A DNA stretch of 64,000 nt from Lachnospiraceae bacterium MC2017 (GTDB taxonomy: Bacteria > Bacillota > Clostridia > Lachnospirales > Lachnospiraceae), in the NCBI GenBank assembly GCA_000701625.1, contig JNJK01000027.1, forward strand, positions 1-64,000. The letters run 5' to 3'. Within the stretch, counting starts at the first letter, position 1. Each line of letters begins with the position of its first letter. Made by a program: the position numbers and the translations under genes. This document shows positions 49,657-57,914 of this stretch, one piece after another. The notes under the pieces were generated by a model that was given only the letters and a program-made list of their open reading frames with translations, was not told the origin of the DNA and did not search any database.

Positions 49657-51120
49657 TTAAATAATAAAGTTATCAACCACTGCTGGTCTCAGGTTCCATA
49701 TATGAACCTCTGCCTTTGTATTAATCTCAAAGTGGTGCTCCGTATAATGCGGGAATACTCTTGATGTAAATACCGCATCTCCGTTATTCACAAAGATCTC
49801 AACTGAGCTGTGATCTATGTAGATACGCAGGTGATCCAGCGGATTTTCAAGTTTTCTCGTTCTGATATTTCCGTCATCAGTATTGAAGAGCCTGTCCATT
49901 CCCGAACGGTCAACTGTGAGGATCCTTGATTTACTGTTGAAATAAATCTTGATTCCACCCGTATGATTCTTCTTTGTAAATAGTGCTATGTCCAGATCCT
50001 CTTCCTGATTAAAGACGTTCATCTCACAAGCATCCGGCAGGAATCCCATTGCCGGATCAGCTTCATCGATACGAAGCTGTGTAAGCTCCTGAAGAGGTTC
50101 CTGAATGAGTCGACGGTTACGGACTCTCAAAGTTCTCGGAAGAGTCATGCACCCGCTCCATCCTTCATCATCAGTAGGATACGCCGCATCAGGAATTCCC
50201 ATCCATGCGATCATATTTGTCTCAGCCCATGTACGTTTTCTTGCAGCGCACTCAGCCGCATATGAATCAAATCCAAAATCCAGCTCATGGAACTGGCCTA
50301 TCGGTTGGAATACAAGGTTGTCCCAATCCATAGAACCGATCAGATAGCCATTGTGATTCTGAGACTGACCTCTATACTTAAGTGTGATATGCTGCGGGCA
50401 GAACATCAATACATCATATCCACTGATATGCTGTACAGACGGACACTCCCACATATCTCCAAAGTCCATGAACCCCGGCACATTTATCTCGCCCTTGAAA
50501 TGCCAGTTACTCGTAGGATTATCTGACTCATAAACTATCGCACGTCCCTGCTTGGCATCGTTCTGTGCACCAAGCACTATAACATATCGGTTTTCCTTGA
50601 GCTTTATGATCTTCGGATCTCTCTGATGCTCTGTATAGCCCTCTGCCGGTCCAAAAAGCGGTTCATCCCACTTCTTGATACGCCAGCTGCCTTCAAAAAG
50701 TTCTGCAAGGCAGGTGTATGGGATTCTCTCCCAATTATCATTTCTGTGATTTCCTGTATAGTAAAGATACAGTTTTCCGTCTGTCAAAAGTGCAGATCCG
50801 GAATAAGCGCCCTTATTGTCATACCAACGGTCAGGTGCAACTGCCAGACCTCTGTTATTCCATGTTACCAGATCCTTTGATGACACATGATACCAGTGCT
50901 TCAGTCCATGCACCGGTCCCAACGGAAACCACTGATAAAAAAGATGCCATTCGCCGTTATAGTGAAGGAATCCATTCGGGTCATTCAGAAGTCCCGTTAC
51001 AGGCTGAATATGATAGGACTGCCTGTACACAGATTCTTTTATGCGGCTGTTGTACATCTCCCGGACGTCATCAGGTGACTCCAGTGTTCTATATCTCTCT
51101 TCTCTTGTCCATTCTTTCAT
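49657..51120 (-). CDS. GH32 beta-fructosidase (sucrose-6-phosphate hydrolase-like)
   Basis: The 487-residue protein has the GH32 active-site set: nucleophile Asp in LLNDPNGFLHYNGEWHLFYQW, transition-state Asp in HQRDPKII and acid-base Glu in DMWECPSV. A C-terminal beta-sandwich ends with DHSSVEIFVNNGDAVFTSRV. There is no signal peptide, so it acts in the cytoplasm on sucrose-6-phosphate, sucrose or short fructans brought in by a transporter. No PTS or ABC sugar transporter lies beside it. AAGGAGCAAGCTG precedes the ATG. Confidence 0.93.
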   Translation of the reverse strand: MKEWTREERYRTLESPDDVREMYNSRIKESVYRQSYHIQPVTGLLNDPNGFLHYNGEWHLFYQWFPLGPVHGLKHWYHVSSKDLVTWNNRGLAVAPDRWYDNKGAYSGSALLTDGKLYLYYTGNHRNDNWERIPYTCLAELFEGSWRIKKWDEPLFGPAEGYTEHQRDPKIIKLKENRYVIVLGAQNDAKQGRAIVYESDNPTSNWHFKGEINVPGFMDFGDMWECPSVQHISGYDVLMFCPQHITLKYRGQSQNHNGYLIGSMDWDNLVFQPIGQFHELDFGFDSYAAECAARKRTWAETNMIAWMGIPDAAYPTDDEGWSGCMTLPRTLRVRNRRLIQEPLQELTQLRIDEADPAMGFLPDACEMNVFNQEEDLDIALFTKKNHTGGIKIYFNSKSRILTVDRSGMDRLFNTDDGNIRTRKLENPLDHLRIYIDHSSVEIFVNNGDAVFTSRVFPHYTEHHFEINTKAEVHIWNLRPAVVDNFII

Positions 51121-51219
51121 CAGCTTGCTCCTTATTTAGAAAAATTTGTACCCCTGTATAATCCCACTGTTTTCCCATAAGCCGAACCACATCCATTGTC
51201 TATATCGGCAAAAAAAGAA

Positions 51220-52302
51220 TTACCTTAGAGTTTTTCGAAGCAATACATACTCCAACTTTTCATCCAAAAGATCATTATAATACGCACCGGTCACTTTATT
51301 TTCCTGAATGAGTGCCTTTATTGGTATACAGCCACTTTTATACATCTGTTTTCTTAAAAGTTCTGCCATCACACTGCCAAGTCCCAAATGATCCGGATGC
51401 ACTCCCATATACAAAGCGATCAATTCCTCAGGATGCTTCCTTAGGCGTAAAACCCGCATCATCTTTAGGAAAGTCATTTTCCCGAAAAGGTTTTCATAAA
51501 AATTCGGGATACAAATTGAAAAAGCTGCAAGAGCATTATCCTTGTACACAAGGATCACATCCTCCGGTGCCAATATCAATCTAAGATTACTGAAAAGGCT
51601 GTAAAATGCCTCATAATCAATCCGTTTGTATCCGGGAAATGTTGAGTATAGTTCTATCAATAAATCATATATTTCCCGAAAGACTTTATCAAATCTCTTC
51701 ATATCGAGATTTTTATATTCATATCCTTCACTTAGAAATTTTTTGACCCTCGACTCATACTTCGGATGCCCTGCCTCTTCTGTTATCCTTTTCATTCTAA
51801 AAGAATAATAACGTTTCCATACTTCAAAACCACACTGCTCCCAAAGGCACGGATAATAATCCATATTCCATGGTTCACAGCTATAGGGAACATCAAAATG
51901 ATCCGTCTTAAATCTGTACCCTATCCAAATAGAGGCGTCGATCGGACCGACAAGACTCGTCTTTCCTCCGGAAGATGCTAATTTTTCCGCTGCCTTTATC
52001 AAAGTCCTGCACGCTTCGATATCGTTAATCGAATCAAAGAATCCAAGATACGCCTCAGCTTCTCCGGCATAAAACGTAAGCATCCCCCTTGCAGCAGTCT
52101 TGCCTTTTTCATCTTTTACAAGTAAAGGGACTATCTCAAAATCTCCGCTTAACGGATGACAACCGCTCAACAGTTTTTTCTCCATACCTATGTCCTGCGG
52201 ACACATTTTCCCATTATACAGTTTTTTAGGAAAATTCAAAAACTCTTTGCAAATATGCGGGTCATTTCCACTTAAACACTTATAGTACATTTTAATGCAC
52301 AT
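51220..52302 (-). CDS. GNAT-fold-like acyltransferase at end of lipid operon
   Basis: The 360-residue protein resembles a group of two-domain GNAT-like proteins: EAEAYLGFFDSINDIEACRTLIKAAEKLASSGGKTSLVGPIDASIWIGYRF (read in two pieces) and, near the C-terminus, YMGVHPDHLGLGSVMAELLRKQ, a plausible acyl-CoA-binding loop. Its start overlaps the stop of the PEP-synthase-like gene (TGATG), so it is translationally coupled as the last gene of the seven-gene lipid operon. Known relatives act on lipids or small molecules, but the substrate is not known here. Acylation of a lipid head group is inference from the operon. Confidence 0.65.
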   Translation of the reverse strand: MCIKMYYKCLSGNDPHICKEFLNFPKKLYNGKMCPQDIGMEKKLLSGCHPLSGDFEIVPLLVKDEKGKTAARGMLTFYAGEAEAYLGFFDSINDIEACRTLIKAAEKLASSGGKTSLVGPIDASIWIGYRFKTDHFDVPYSCEPWNMDYYPCLWEQCGFEVWKRYYSFRMKRITEEAGHPKYESRVKKFLSEGYEYKNLDMKRFDKVFREIYDLLIELYSTFPGYKRIDYEAFYSLFSNLRLILAPEDVILVYKDNALAAFSICIPNFYENLFGKMTFLKMMRVLRLRKHPEELIALYMGVHPDHLGLGSVMAELLRKQMYKSGCIPIKALIQENKVTGAYYNDLLDEKLEYVLLRKTLR

Positions 52303-54452
52303 CAAAGAATAGTGACCGTGCCTCTGTCAGCATCCAGTTCTACCCTGTCTCCCGTTTTCAGAATTTTTGTTACATCTTTTACGTTTACGACCGAAGGCTT
52401 CTTTAATTCTCTCGTTATGATAGCCGTGTGGCTCAGCATAGAACCTTTTTCAGCAATGATACCGACAGACTGCCGTATGAGAAATACCCAGCCGGGATCC
52501 GTCATCTTCGTCACTAGTATCTTATCTCTAGTATCGATCGTATGATCCGCCTTATCGATCACGAGTACTTCTCCTGTTACCTTTCCGGGTGAAGAAGGAA
52601 TTCCGGTCAGTACAGAATTATCACCGCAGATTTCCGTCCGGATCTTACAAATAGCTTTATCAACTATTCGATCAGCATATACCAGCCTGCTATAGGACGG
52701 AATATCAGAAAACGCCGTATACCGTTCTTTTCGTTCAGCTATCATTTCCTGTATTTTCTTTTCTGTCGAAAATAGACCACAACCTCCGTCCCTCAGGGAC
52801 CAAAGTTCGTCAATAGTCAGATAAAATACATCCCGTTCATCAGAAATCATCCCATTTTCTGCCAGTCGCTTTCCGATTTCAAGCGAAATATAACGAACGA
52901 TACCAAATATCCTCGTACGATTCATTCTGGATCTTTCTCTGTTTGCTATTCCAATTTTTGCTCTTCGTACAAAGAACGACTTGTCATGCGTTTCTTTTCC
53001 TCTAAAAGCCTGCTCTGCATAACCGTTCAGCCTGCTTTTGATATACTCATCGAGTAGTTCCGGATCTGTTCGGTATGTCTTTGTTTCAAGCTTCAGTTCC
53101 TCAAGACAGCGGTCACCAAATTTGTAGATATAATGTTCTCGTTTCTCTCTGTACTCTCTCGAGTCAAATCCATGTTCCTTTGCTATACCTATCAGATCAT
53201 TCAGCGCACGTACCGGCCTCATGCTCTCCAGATCCTGTATATTTGATATTTCCTTTGGATGACGTTTTTTTGCCATGTACGTATGCAAAAAAGCGTACAT
53301 ATCATTGATAAGCGTGATATCCCAGAGCGGTATAAGTTCCTCTTCTATATCAGCATATACACTCAACAGCTGACTTATACTCTTAGCCGTCTTTATCCGC
53401 CGTATATACTCAGGATAGAGCTCCGTAAATCTATTATTCAGCTTTTCCATTTCCTTCGGTGTCACTCTCAGATAATGGACAAGCGTCAAAAGCATACATG
53501 ATTTTTCAAATATTCCTGCACGAAAATCCAGCGCGATGTCTTTATTATTTACCCCCAGCATTTCCTGCCAGACAGGTATTATCTTTCCTGAAAACGGAAG
53601 CAGGTTCAGGACGTTGTACCAGTTCGTGATGTTATAGTATATCCGGCCGTTCGCTTCCATGACCATGTCTCTAAAGACCGGTTCCATTTTTTTAACAAGC
53701 CGTTCATTTCCCGTGATCCTCTGTACCAGGGCTCTGAATATATCGCGGTATATCTCCTTTACAAAGCTCTGCGTAAGCGGCAGGGAGATACCGGGATAGC
53801 TCTCAACGATATTACTGTTATCGAGAATGATCTTTCGATCATACTTAAGTGTAGTGATCGGTCTTGCCTGGAGGATATATACAATCCCATCCTTAACGGA
53901 AAATTCTATATCCATGTCTTTCTTAAAAATATCACGGATCATTTTACCGTTTTCTATGAGCTTTTGTATGATCTCATTGCTAATAAGAACCGCATCTGCC
54001 TGCTGTTCATAGTAATAAAGATCATCATCAAGATTGTAGTAATAAGCCGTCGTCTCTGTTCTGTCTTCAACTATATTCTCTCCAAGCCCCTTACCTACAA
54101 CGATCACAGTTTCATTAAGGATTCCCATAGGGTTAGCAGTAAATAGTACTCCGGAATAGTCTGAGTCCACCATTTCCTGCACTATGACCTTCATCTTTCC
54201 ACCGTACTTTTTTCCGCTTTTCAGAACCTTTTTTATCGAAACGGATAGATTAATTTTATCTACATTTAATTCCGTAAGGAACTGTCCTGCATATGACTTG
54301 CTGTCACTATCCTCAAGTTCGGATGAAGATCTCACGGCATATCTTCCATCATGCAGCTCTGAAAGCCGTCTGTCTGACGGATCATCTGTTACTATAAATT
54401 CCGGCACCTTTAGTCCGTTCTCCTTGAGAACACGCAGATTTTCTGCTTTCAC
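52302..54452 (-). CDS. PEP-synthase/rifampin-phosphotransferase-like protein
   Basis: The 716-residue protein has an N-terminal PPDK/PEP-synthase ATP-grasp half (about 25-200: YAVRSSSELEDSDSKSYAGQ, VIVQEMVDSDYSGVLFTANP, FSVKDGIVYILQARPI). A large helical middle (about 230-600) follows. The end is the swivelling phosphohistidine domain (GIPSSPGKVTGEVLVI, catalytic His in SMLSHTAIITREL). It lacks the C-terminal PEP-binding barrel of true PEP synthase. That order is the same as in rifampin phosphotransferases and similar enzymes, in which ATP's beta-phosphate passes via His to a small molecule. Its place in a lipid operon suggests a lipid or isoprenoid alcohol as acceptor. GTG start with GAGGTGA upstream. 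Confidence 0.75.
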   Translation of the reverse strand: MKAENLRVLKENGLKVPEFIVTDDPSDRRLSELHDGRYAVRSSSELEDSDSKSYAGQFLTELNVDKINLSVSIKKVLKSGKKYGGKMKVIVQEMVDSDYSGVLFTANPMGILNETVIVVGKGLGENIVEDRTETTAYYYNLDDDLYYYEQQADAVLISNEIIQKLIENGKMIRDIFKKDMDIEFSVKDGIVYILQARPITTLKYDRKIILDNSNIVESYPGISLPLTQSFVKEIYRDIFRALVQRITGNERLVKKMEPVFRDMVMEANGRIYYNITNWYNVLNLLPFSGKIIPVWQEMLGVNNKDIALDFRAGIFEKSCMLLTLVHYLRVTPKEMEKLNNRFTELYPEYIRRIKTAKSISQLLSVYADIEEELIPLWDITLINDMYAFLHTYMAKKRHPKEISNIQDLESMRPVRALNDLIGIAKEHGFDSREYREKREHYIYKFGDRCLEELKLETKTYRTDPELLDEYIKSRLNGYAEQAFRGKETHDKSFFVRRAKIGIANRERSRMNRTRIFGIVRYISLEIGKRLAENGMISDERDVFYLTIDELWSLRDGGCGLFSTEKKIQEMIAERKERYTAFSDIPSYSRLVYADRIVDKAICKIRTEICGDNSVLTGIPSSPGKVTGEVLVIDKADHTIDTRDKILVTKMTDPGWVFLIRQSVGIIAEKGSMLSHTAIITRELKKPSVVNVKDVTKILKTGDRVELDADRGTVTIL

Positions 54453-54461
54453 TCATCTCAC

Positions 54462-54499
54462 CTCAAAGTATCTTTCCGAACTCAAAGTATCTTTCCGAA
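54462..54499. repeat. 19-bp perfect tandem duplication
   Basis: CTCAAAGTATCTTTCCGAA occurs twice head to tail. It duplicates the last codons and stop of the UbiA-like gene (FGKIL-stop) and moves the next gene's ribosome-binding site 19 bp down. The duplicated segment is identical and so appears recent. Confidence 0.9.
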
Positions 54500-55393
54500 C
54501 ATCAAAAACAGCACGACAGTCAGTATCATTGTACTTTCCTGTAAATAAGTATATCTCTCGACCTTTGTAACTATCCTGTATTTAAGCGGATCCTTCTTAT
54601 ACTCAATAAATTTCCAGCTCATCCAGCAAACAAGCAAAAATAATACCACAACTGAAAGTTTATTCAAATTCCACACCAGGATAAAATTTGTAATTATATC
54701 AACCCATGTCACGATAAATACAAAATCAACTGCTTTTTTATATCCGAAAAGTTTTGAATAGGTCACATACTCGGTTTCTTCCTGCGGTGCACGGATTTTT
54801 CGGGATACTTCCCAAATAAGTGCAGGAAAATATAGTGTAAAGCATGCGAGCACATTTGTTAAGTCAAAAGCAGTAATATGGTACTTTATTACTGTGAAAG
54901 AAATGATATATATATTCATCAATATCTGCACAGGGTTATGTGTCACAAGTGCCAATGGCAGTGACTTTGCTATCTTATGCTTCTGGAAGAACCACACTGC
55001 CATCAAAGAACCATAAGTATAAAGTATAAAGCAAAAGATAAAATTCGGCATAAACAAAAAATTGATCGCTACTGTAAAAGCAATAAGTGCGCCGATAAAA
55101 ACAGCAAGATCCTTTTTTTGAACACGCCCCGACGGAAGCGGTCTCGTATTGAAAAGTCTGCAGTCAAGCTCATAATCCTTAAAGTCATCTGCTATTCTGA
55201 GCCAGAAAAGAAAACTGAAAATAGTGAATCCTGCGATCAGTTCCTGAATACCGAGACTAAAATGCGTAACCCCATGATTTAATAAAATAATAAAGTATAT
55301 CTCCGCTGCCACGATATATCCAAGTACCAGTCTCGGAAGCACCGGATACATCTCTTTCTGATAAATGTTTAGTCTTTTTATTGCAGCAACCAT
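54482..55393 (-). CDS. UbiA-family prenyltransferase
   Basis: The 303-residue protein has about eight TM helices and the first Asp-rich motif ADDFKDYELD (DDxxDxxxD), with the partner region EVSRKIRAPQEETEYVTYSKLFGYKKA. This is the UbiA superfamily, which transfers a prenyl or similar group from a diphosphate donor to an aromatic or phospho-lipid acceptor in the membrane. There is no quinone-biosynthesis gene nearby; the neighbours psd, pssA and the CarS-like gene point to a phospholipid-linked role. It lies 2 bp downstream of psd and is followed by the 19-bp tandem repeat. Confidence 0.85.
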   Translation of the reverse strand: MVAAIKRLNIYQKEMYPVLPRLVLGYIVAAEIYFIILLNHGVTHFSLGIQELIAGFTIFSFLFWLRIADDFKDYELDCRLFNTRPLPSGRVQKKDLAVFIGALIAFTVAINFLFMPNFIFCFILYTYGSLMAVWFFQKHKIAKSLPLALVTHNPVQILMNIYIISFTVIKYHITAFDLTNVLACFTLYFPALIWEVSRKIRAPQEETEYVTYSKLFGYKKAVDFVFIVTWVDIITNFILVWNLNKLSVVVLFLLVCWMSWKFIEYKKDPLKYRIVTKVERYTYLQESTMILTVVLFLMFGKIL

Positions 55394-55395
55394 TC

Positions 55396-56247
55396 CTATA
55401 TTCCCCCTATTTTCTCTCCAATCCTTACCTTACACTCGATCCCTCTGCGGCTCATCTCACAGATATCACTATCTATCCTTACGCCATTCTCCATGAGCAA
55501 CACAACCGTGGAACCACCGTATTCAAAGTAGCCCTTTTCCATGAGTTTATTAAAAAAAACTGTTTTTCGATTATGGATCTTCCCAACAAGCAATGCTCCC
55601 ACATCAACTTCCGTAACTTCTCCAAAATGCGCTGTGTCCATAACCGTAACTTCCCGTGCATTTGCAGAAAACACATGATATCGTTCGGAGATACTTCTAA
55701 CTGTATGAAGTACTCCGGGAATCTTGTAGTATCTGCGAATCCTGCCGTCATCTATAAAGTGAAACCTATGGTAGTCATCGACACTTAACCGAAACACGAG
55801 ACACACACCACCGTGATACTTCTCTGCCAGTATCTTGTCACACAGGATATCTTCCACTGAATAAACCGTATTCTTGATTTTAAGTTTCAGTTCATCTGTT
55901 ATCTCATATACGGCAAGTTTACTATCTGCCGGTGCAACCAATTCTCCAGCCTTTAAACTACCAGTCACTTTTCTCTTTCTGGTAAAGAAATCATTAAATG
56001 ATCTGAAATTCTCCATCCTGTAACCGGTCATATCAACATGGTACTTTTTGATAAACGGTGCGATATCCCGTACAGACTTCGATGATCTATAGTACTCTGC
56101 TCTCTTTCTACTGAATGCCGGCTGCGCTATAAATAGTTTTAATAATATCCGCCCCGGAACCGTGTGATAAAGAAACTGCAGCGCTCCCTTTCCATATTCC
56201 TCTTCTGTAACTATTTCTTTTGTTTGCCTGTCATAAATCTGTATCAT
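55396..56247 (-). CDS. psd: Phosphatidylserine decarboxylase
   Basis: The 283-residue proenzyme shows the family order YRMENFRSFNDFFTRKRK, APADSKLAVYEI, LSVDDYHRFHF (catalytic His), TVMDTAHFGEVTEVDVGALLVGKI and the self-cleavage motif YGGSTVV, where the Ser becomes the pyruvoyl cofactor. It turns phosphatidylserine into phosphatidylethanolamine in the membrane. It follows pssA after 3 bp, the usual clostridial order. Confidence 0.95.
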   Translation of the reverse strand: MIQIYDRQTKEIVTEEEYGKGALQFLYHTVPGRILLKLFIAQPAFSRKRAEYYRSSKSVRDIAPFIKKYHVDMTGYRMENFRSFNDFFTRKRKVTGSLKAGELVAPADSKLAVYEITDELKLKIKNTVYSVEDILCDKILAEKYHGGVCLVFRLSVDDYHRFHFIDDGRIRRYYKIPGVLHTVRSISERYHVFSANAREVTVMDTAHFGEVTEVDVGALLVGKIHNRKTVFFNKLMEKGYFEYGGSTVVLLMENGVRIDSDICEMSRRGIECKVRIGEKIGGI

Positions 56248-56250
56248 ATG

Positions 56251-56859
56251 TTATCTCACAATTAAAACGACTATGCTAACTACAGCGATCAACGGAAATA
56301 TCACATACCATACTCCGCGTGGCTTTGGAATACGGATATTCAGTACATAAAAAATCGCTAAACCCATGTAAACTGCACACGACACATATTCAAAGCTAAA
56401 CCCATTTATAAACAATGTCAGAATGTAATACACAGGCACTATGAGCGCTGTATATGTTACAGGCAGCCCCTGAAAAAATCCCTGATTTTTCTCCGTAGTA
56501 ATGTTAAACCATCCAAGCCTTGATACGCCGCAAAGAATATAAAACGCAGCTATGACCATAGAAATAACACCTGTGTGAGTAAGATACTGCAACAATACCG
56601 CAGGAAGCATCAAAAAAGATATCACATCAGCCAAAGTATCGATCTGGATTCCAAACTGCTTCTCCTCTTCTGTCCTCTTGCATCTTCTCGCTATCACTCC
56701 GTCAAAGAGATCACATATACCGGATAATATCAGACACAAAACTGCGTGACGTATATCTGCTCTGTATATTAAGAAACCAATTCCTGTAAATGACGATAAT
56801 ATGCCCACATACGTCAATATTACTGACCTGTTATAAACGCCTATTACCTTATCTCTCAT
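56251..56859 (-). CDS. pssA: CDP-diacylglycerol-serine O-phosphatidyltransferase
   Basis: The 202-residue membrane protein has about six TM helices and an intact CDP-alcohol phosphotransferase motif, CDLFDGVIARRCKRTEEEK followed by FGIQIDTLADVISF (DxxDGxxAR...GxxxDxxxD). With psd directly downstream, serine is the natural acceptor. Its ATG overlaps the stop of the CarS-like gene (ATGA), indicating translational coupling. Confidence 0.88.
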   Translation of the reverse strand: MRDKVIGVYNRSVILTYVGILSSFTGIGFLIYRADIRHAVLCLILSGICDLFDGVIARRCKRTEEEKQFGIQIDTLADVISFLMLPAVLLQYLTHTGVISMVIAAFYILCGVSRLGWFNITTEKNQGFFQGLPVTYTALIVPVYYILTLFINGFSFEYVSCAVYMGLAIFYVLNIRIPKPRGVWYVIFPLIAVVSIVVLIVR

Positions 56860-57422
56860 AAATTTCTCCTGATCTTCGTTTTATAAAGGATAAAATTCAC
56901 GGATATATGCGTAAACCCACCCAGAAATATATAGAACAGATACTTCCACACAGATATTCTGCTTACTGTAAAAAGTATCAGCATGACACCGATAAGGCTG
57001 TCAATCTGATCTATCACGAAAAACAACCTGTTCTCTGTCTTCCCGGGAGTAATGCTGAGTCTCCTTTTTATAAAGCTGTTAGGCAGTTCAAAAAGCATAT
57101 ATGAAAAACCGAAATAAAATCCAACTCCTGCATTATACAGTACAGTGTTATCATAAATTCTATATAATTCATTAAGATTTCCGAAAGAAAAACATGTACA
57201 TAAATATCCCCATAGGATAGTCATTATCATACTTATCAGGATCATACTGAAAAAACCGATCCAGGTTTTATTATCACCAAAGATCCTTTTTCCATCCCTA
57301 TATACATGTCCACCATCCATTGGAGTTCTATGCTTTTTATAAAACCCGGTCTTCACAAATATCATATTAAAAATGCCGGCAAGTATCACCGGCATCATTG
57401 TAATATACATACCCACGATCAT
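56856..57422 (-). CDS. CDP-archaeol synthase-like (CarS/DUF46) CTP-dependent lipid activating enzyme
   Basis: The 188-residue membrane protein carries the signature of the CarS/DUF46 family: KRIFGDNKTWIGFF, then FELPNSFIKRRLSITPGK, FVIDQIDSLIG and THISVNFILY. In archaea this enzyme attaches CTP to unsaturated archaetidic acid; bacterial homologues are less well known and presumably use phosphatidic or related acid. Position between dgkA and pssA, with 4-nt overlap into pssA, suggests it supplies the CDP-lipid consumed by PssA. Whether the cell also has a standard CdsA is not visible here. Confidence 0.82.
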   Translation of the reverse strand: MIVGMYITMMPVILAGIFNMIFVKTGFYKKHRTPMDGGHVYRDGKRIFGDNKTWIGFFSMILISMIMTILWGYLCTCFSFGNLNELYRIYDNTVLYNAGVGFYFGFSYMLFELPNSFIKRRLSITPGKTENRLFFVIDQIDSLIGVMLILFTVSRISVWKYLFYIFLGGFTHISVNFILYKTKIRRNL

Positions 57423-57432
57423 AGTCAGCTCC

Positions 57433-57795
57433 TCAGTTCACAGTCTGGAGTATGATCATTATCTCCACTGCAAAGTATCCAAAGCCCCAAAATAAAACTG
57501 TAGCCGCCGCTATGTCCTTGACTATTCCCAGCTCCGGATGGATTTCTGTGGACACATAATTACAGAGATGTTCTACCGCAGTATTTATAAGCTCTGCGGA
57601 AAACACCCCCGCTGCCGGTATCACATATGCGATGTACAACCAGCTCTTAACACCCAGTTCAATGTTTACGATAAGAAAAAAAATCGCGATCAAAAAATAA
57701 TACTTAAAATTTTTCTCTGTCTTGAATGCATTGATCATGCCACGTACAGCACAGATTATGCTGTCCAGAAATGTTTTGTTCTTAAAATTCTCCAT
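57433..57795 (-). CDS. dgkA: Diacylglycerol/undecaprenol kinase
   Basis: The 120-residue protein is a DgkA-type kinase: three TM helices, with GMINAFKTEKNFKYYF at the start and the signature VFSAELINTAVEHLCNYV in the middle. In Gram-positive bacteria the preferred substrate is usually undecaprenol, with ATP as donor; here it may also make phosphatidic acid for the following CarS-like step. The ATG at 57795 follows GGAGCAGT. A terminator upstream marks it as the first gene of the lipid operon. Confidence 0.88.
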   Translation of the reverse strand: MENFKNKTFLDSIICAVRGMINAFKTEKNFKYYFLIAIFFLIVNIELGVKSWLYIAYVIPAAGVFSAELINTAVEHLCNYVSTEIHPELGIVKDIAAATVLFWGFGYFAVEIMIILQTVN

Positions 57796-57854
57796 ACTGC
57801 TCCTATAAACCAAATACTTAATCCTCACAAATCAACTCTACTATCATACCATAA

Positions 57855-57893
57855 GTAAAAAAGACTGTTATGCGTTTTCCACACATAACAGTC
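57855..57893 (-). terminator. Terminator between diguanylate cyclase and dgkA
   Basis: GACTGTTATG pairs perfectly with CATAACAGTC; six or more Ts follow on the minus strand. Confidence 0.88.
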
Positions 57894-57914
57894 CTCATTA
57901 TTTCATCAACAAAT

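Noticed and set aside
52302-54452. Classical phosphoenolpyruvate synthase (ppsA)
   Set aside because: The C-terminal PEP-binding barrel is missing and a long helical middle is present, unlike PpsA (about 790 residues).
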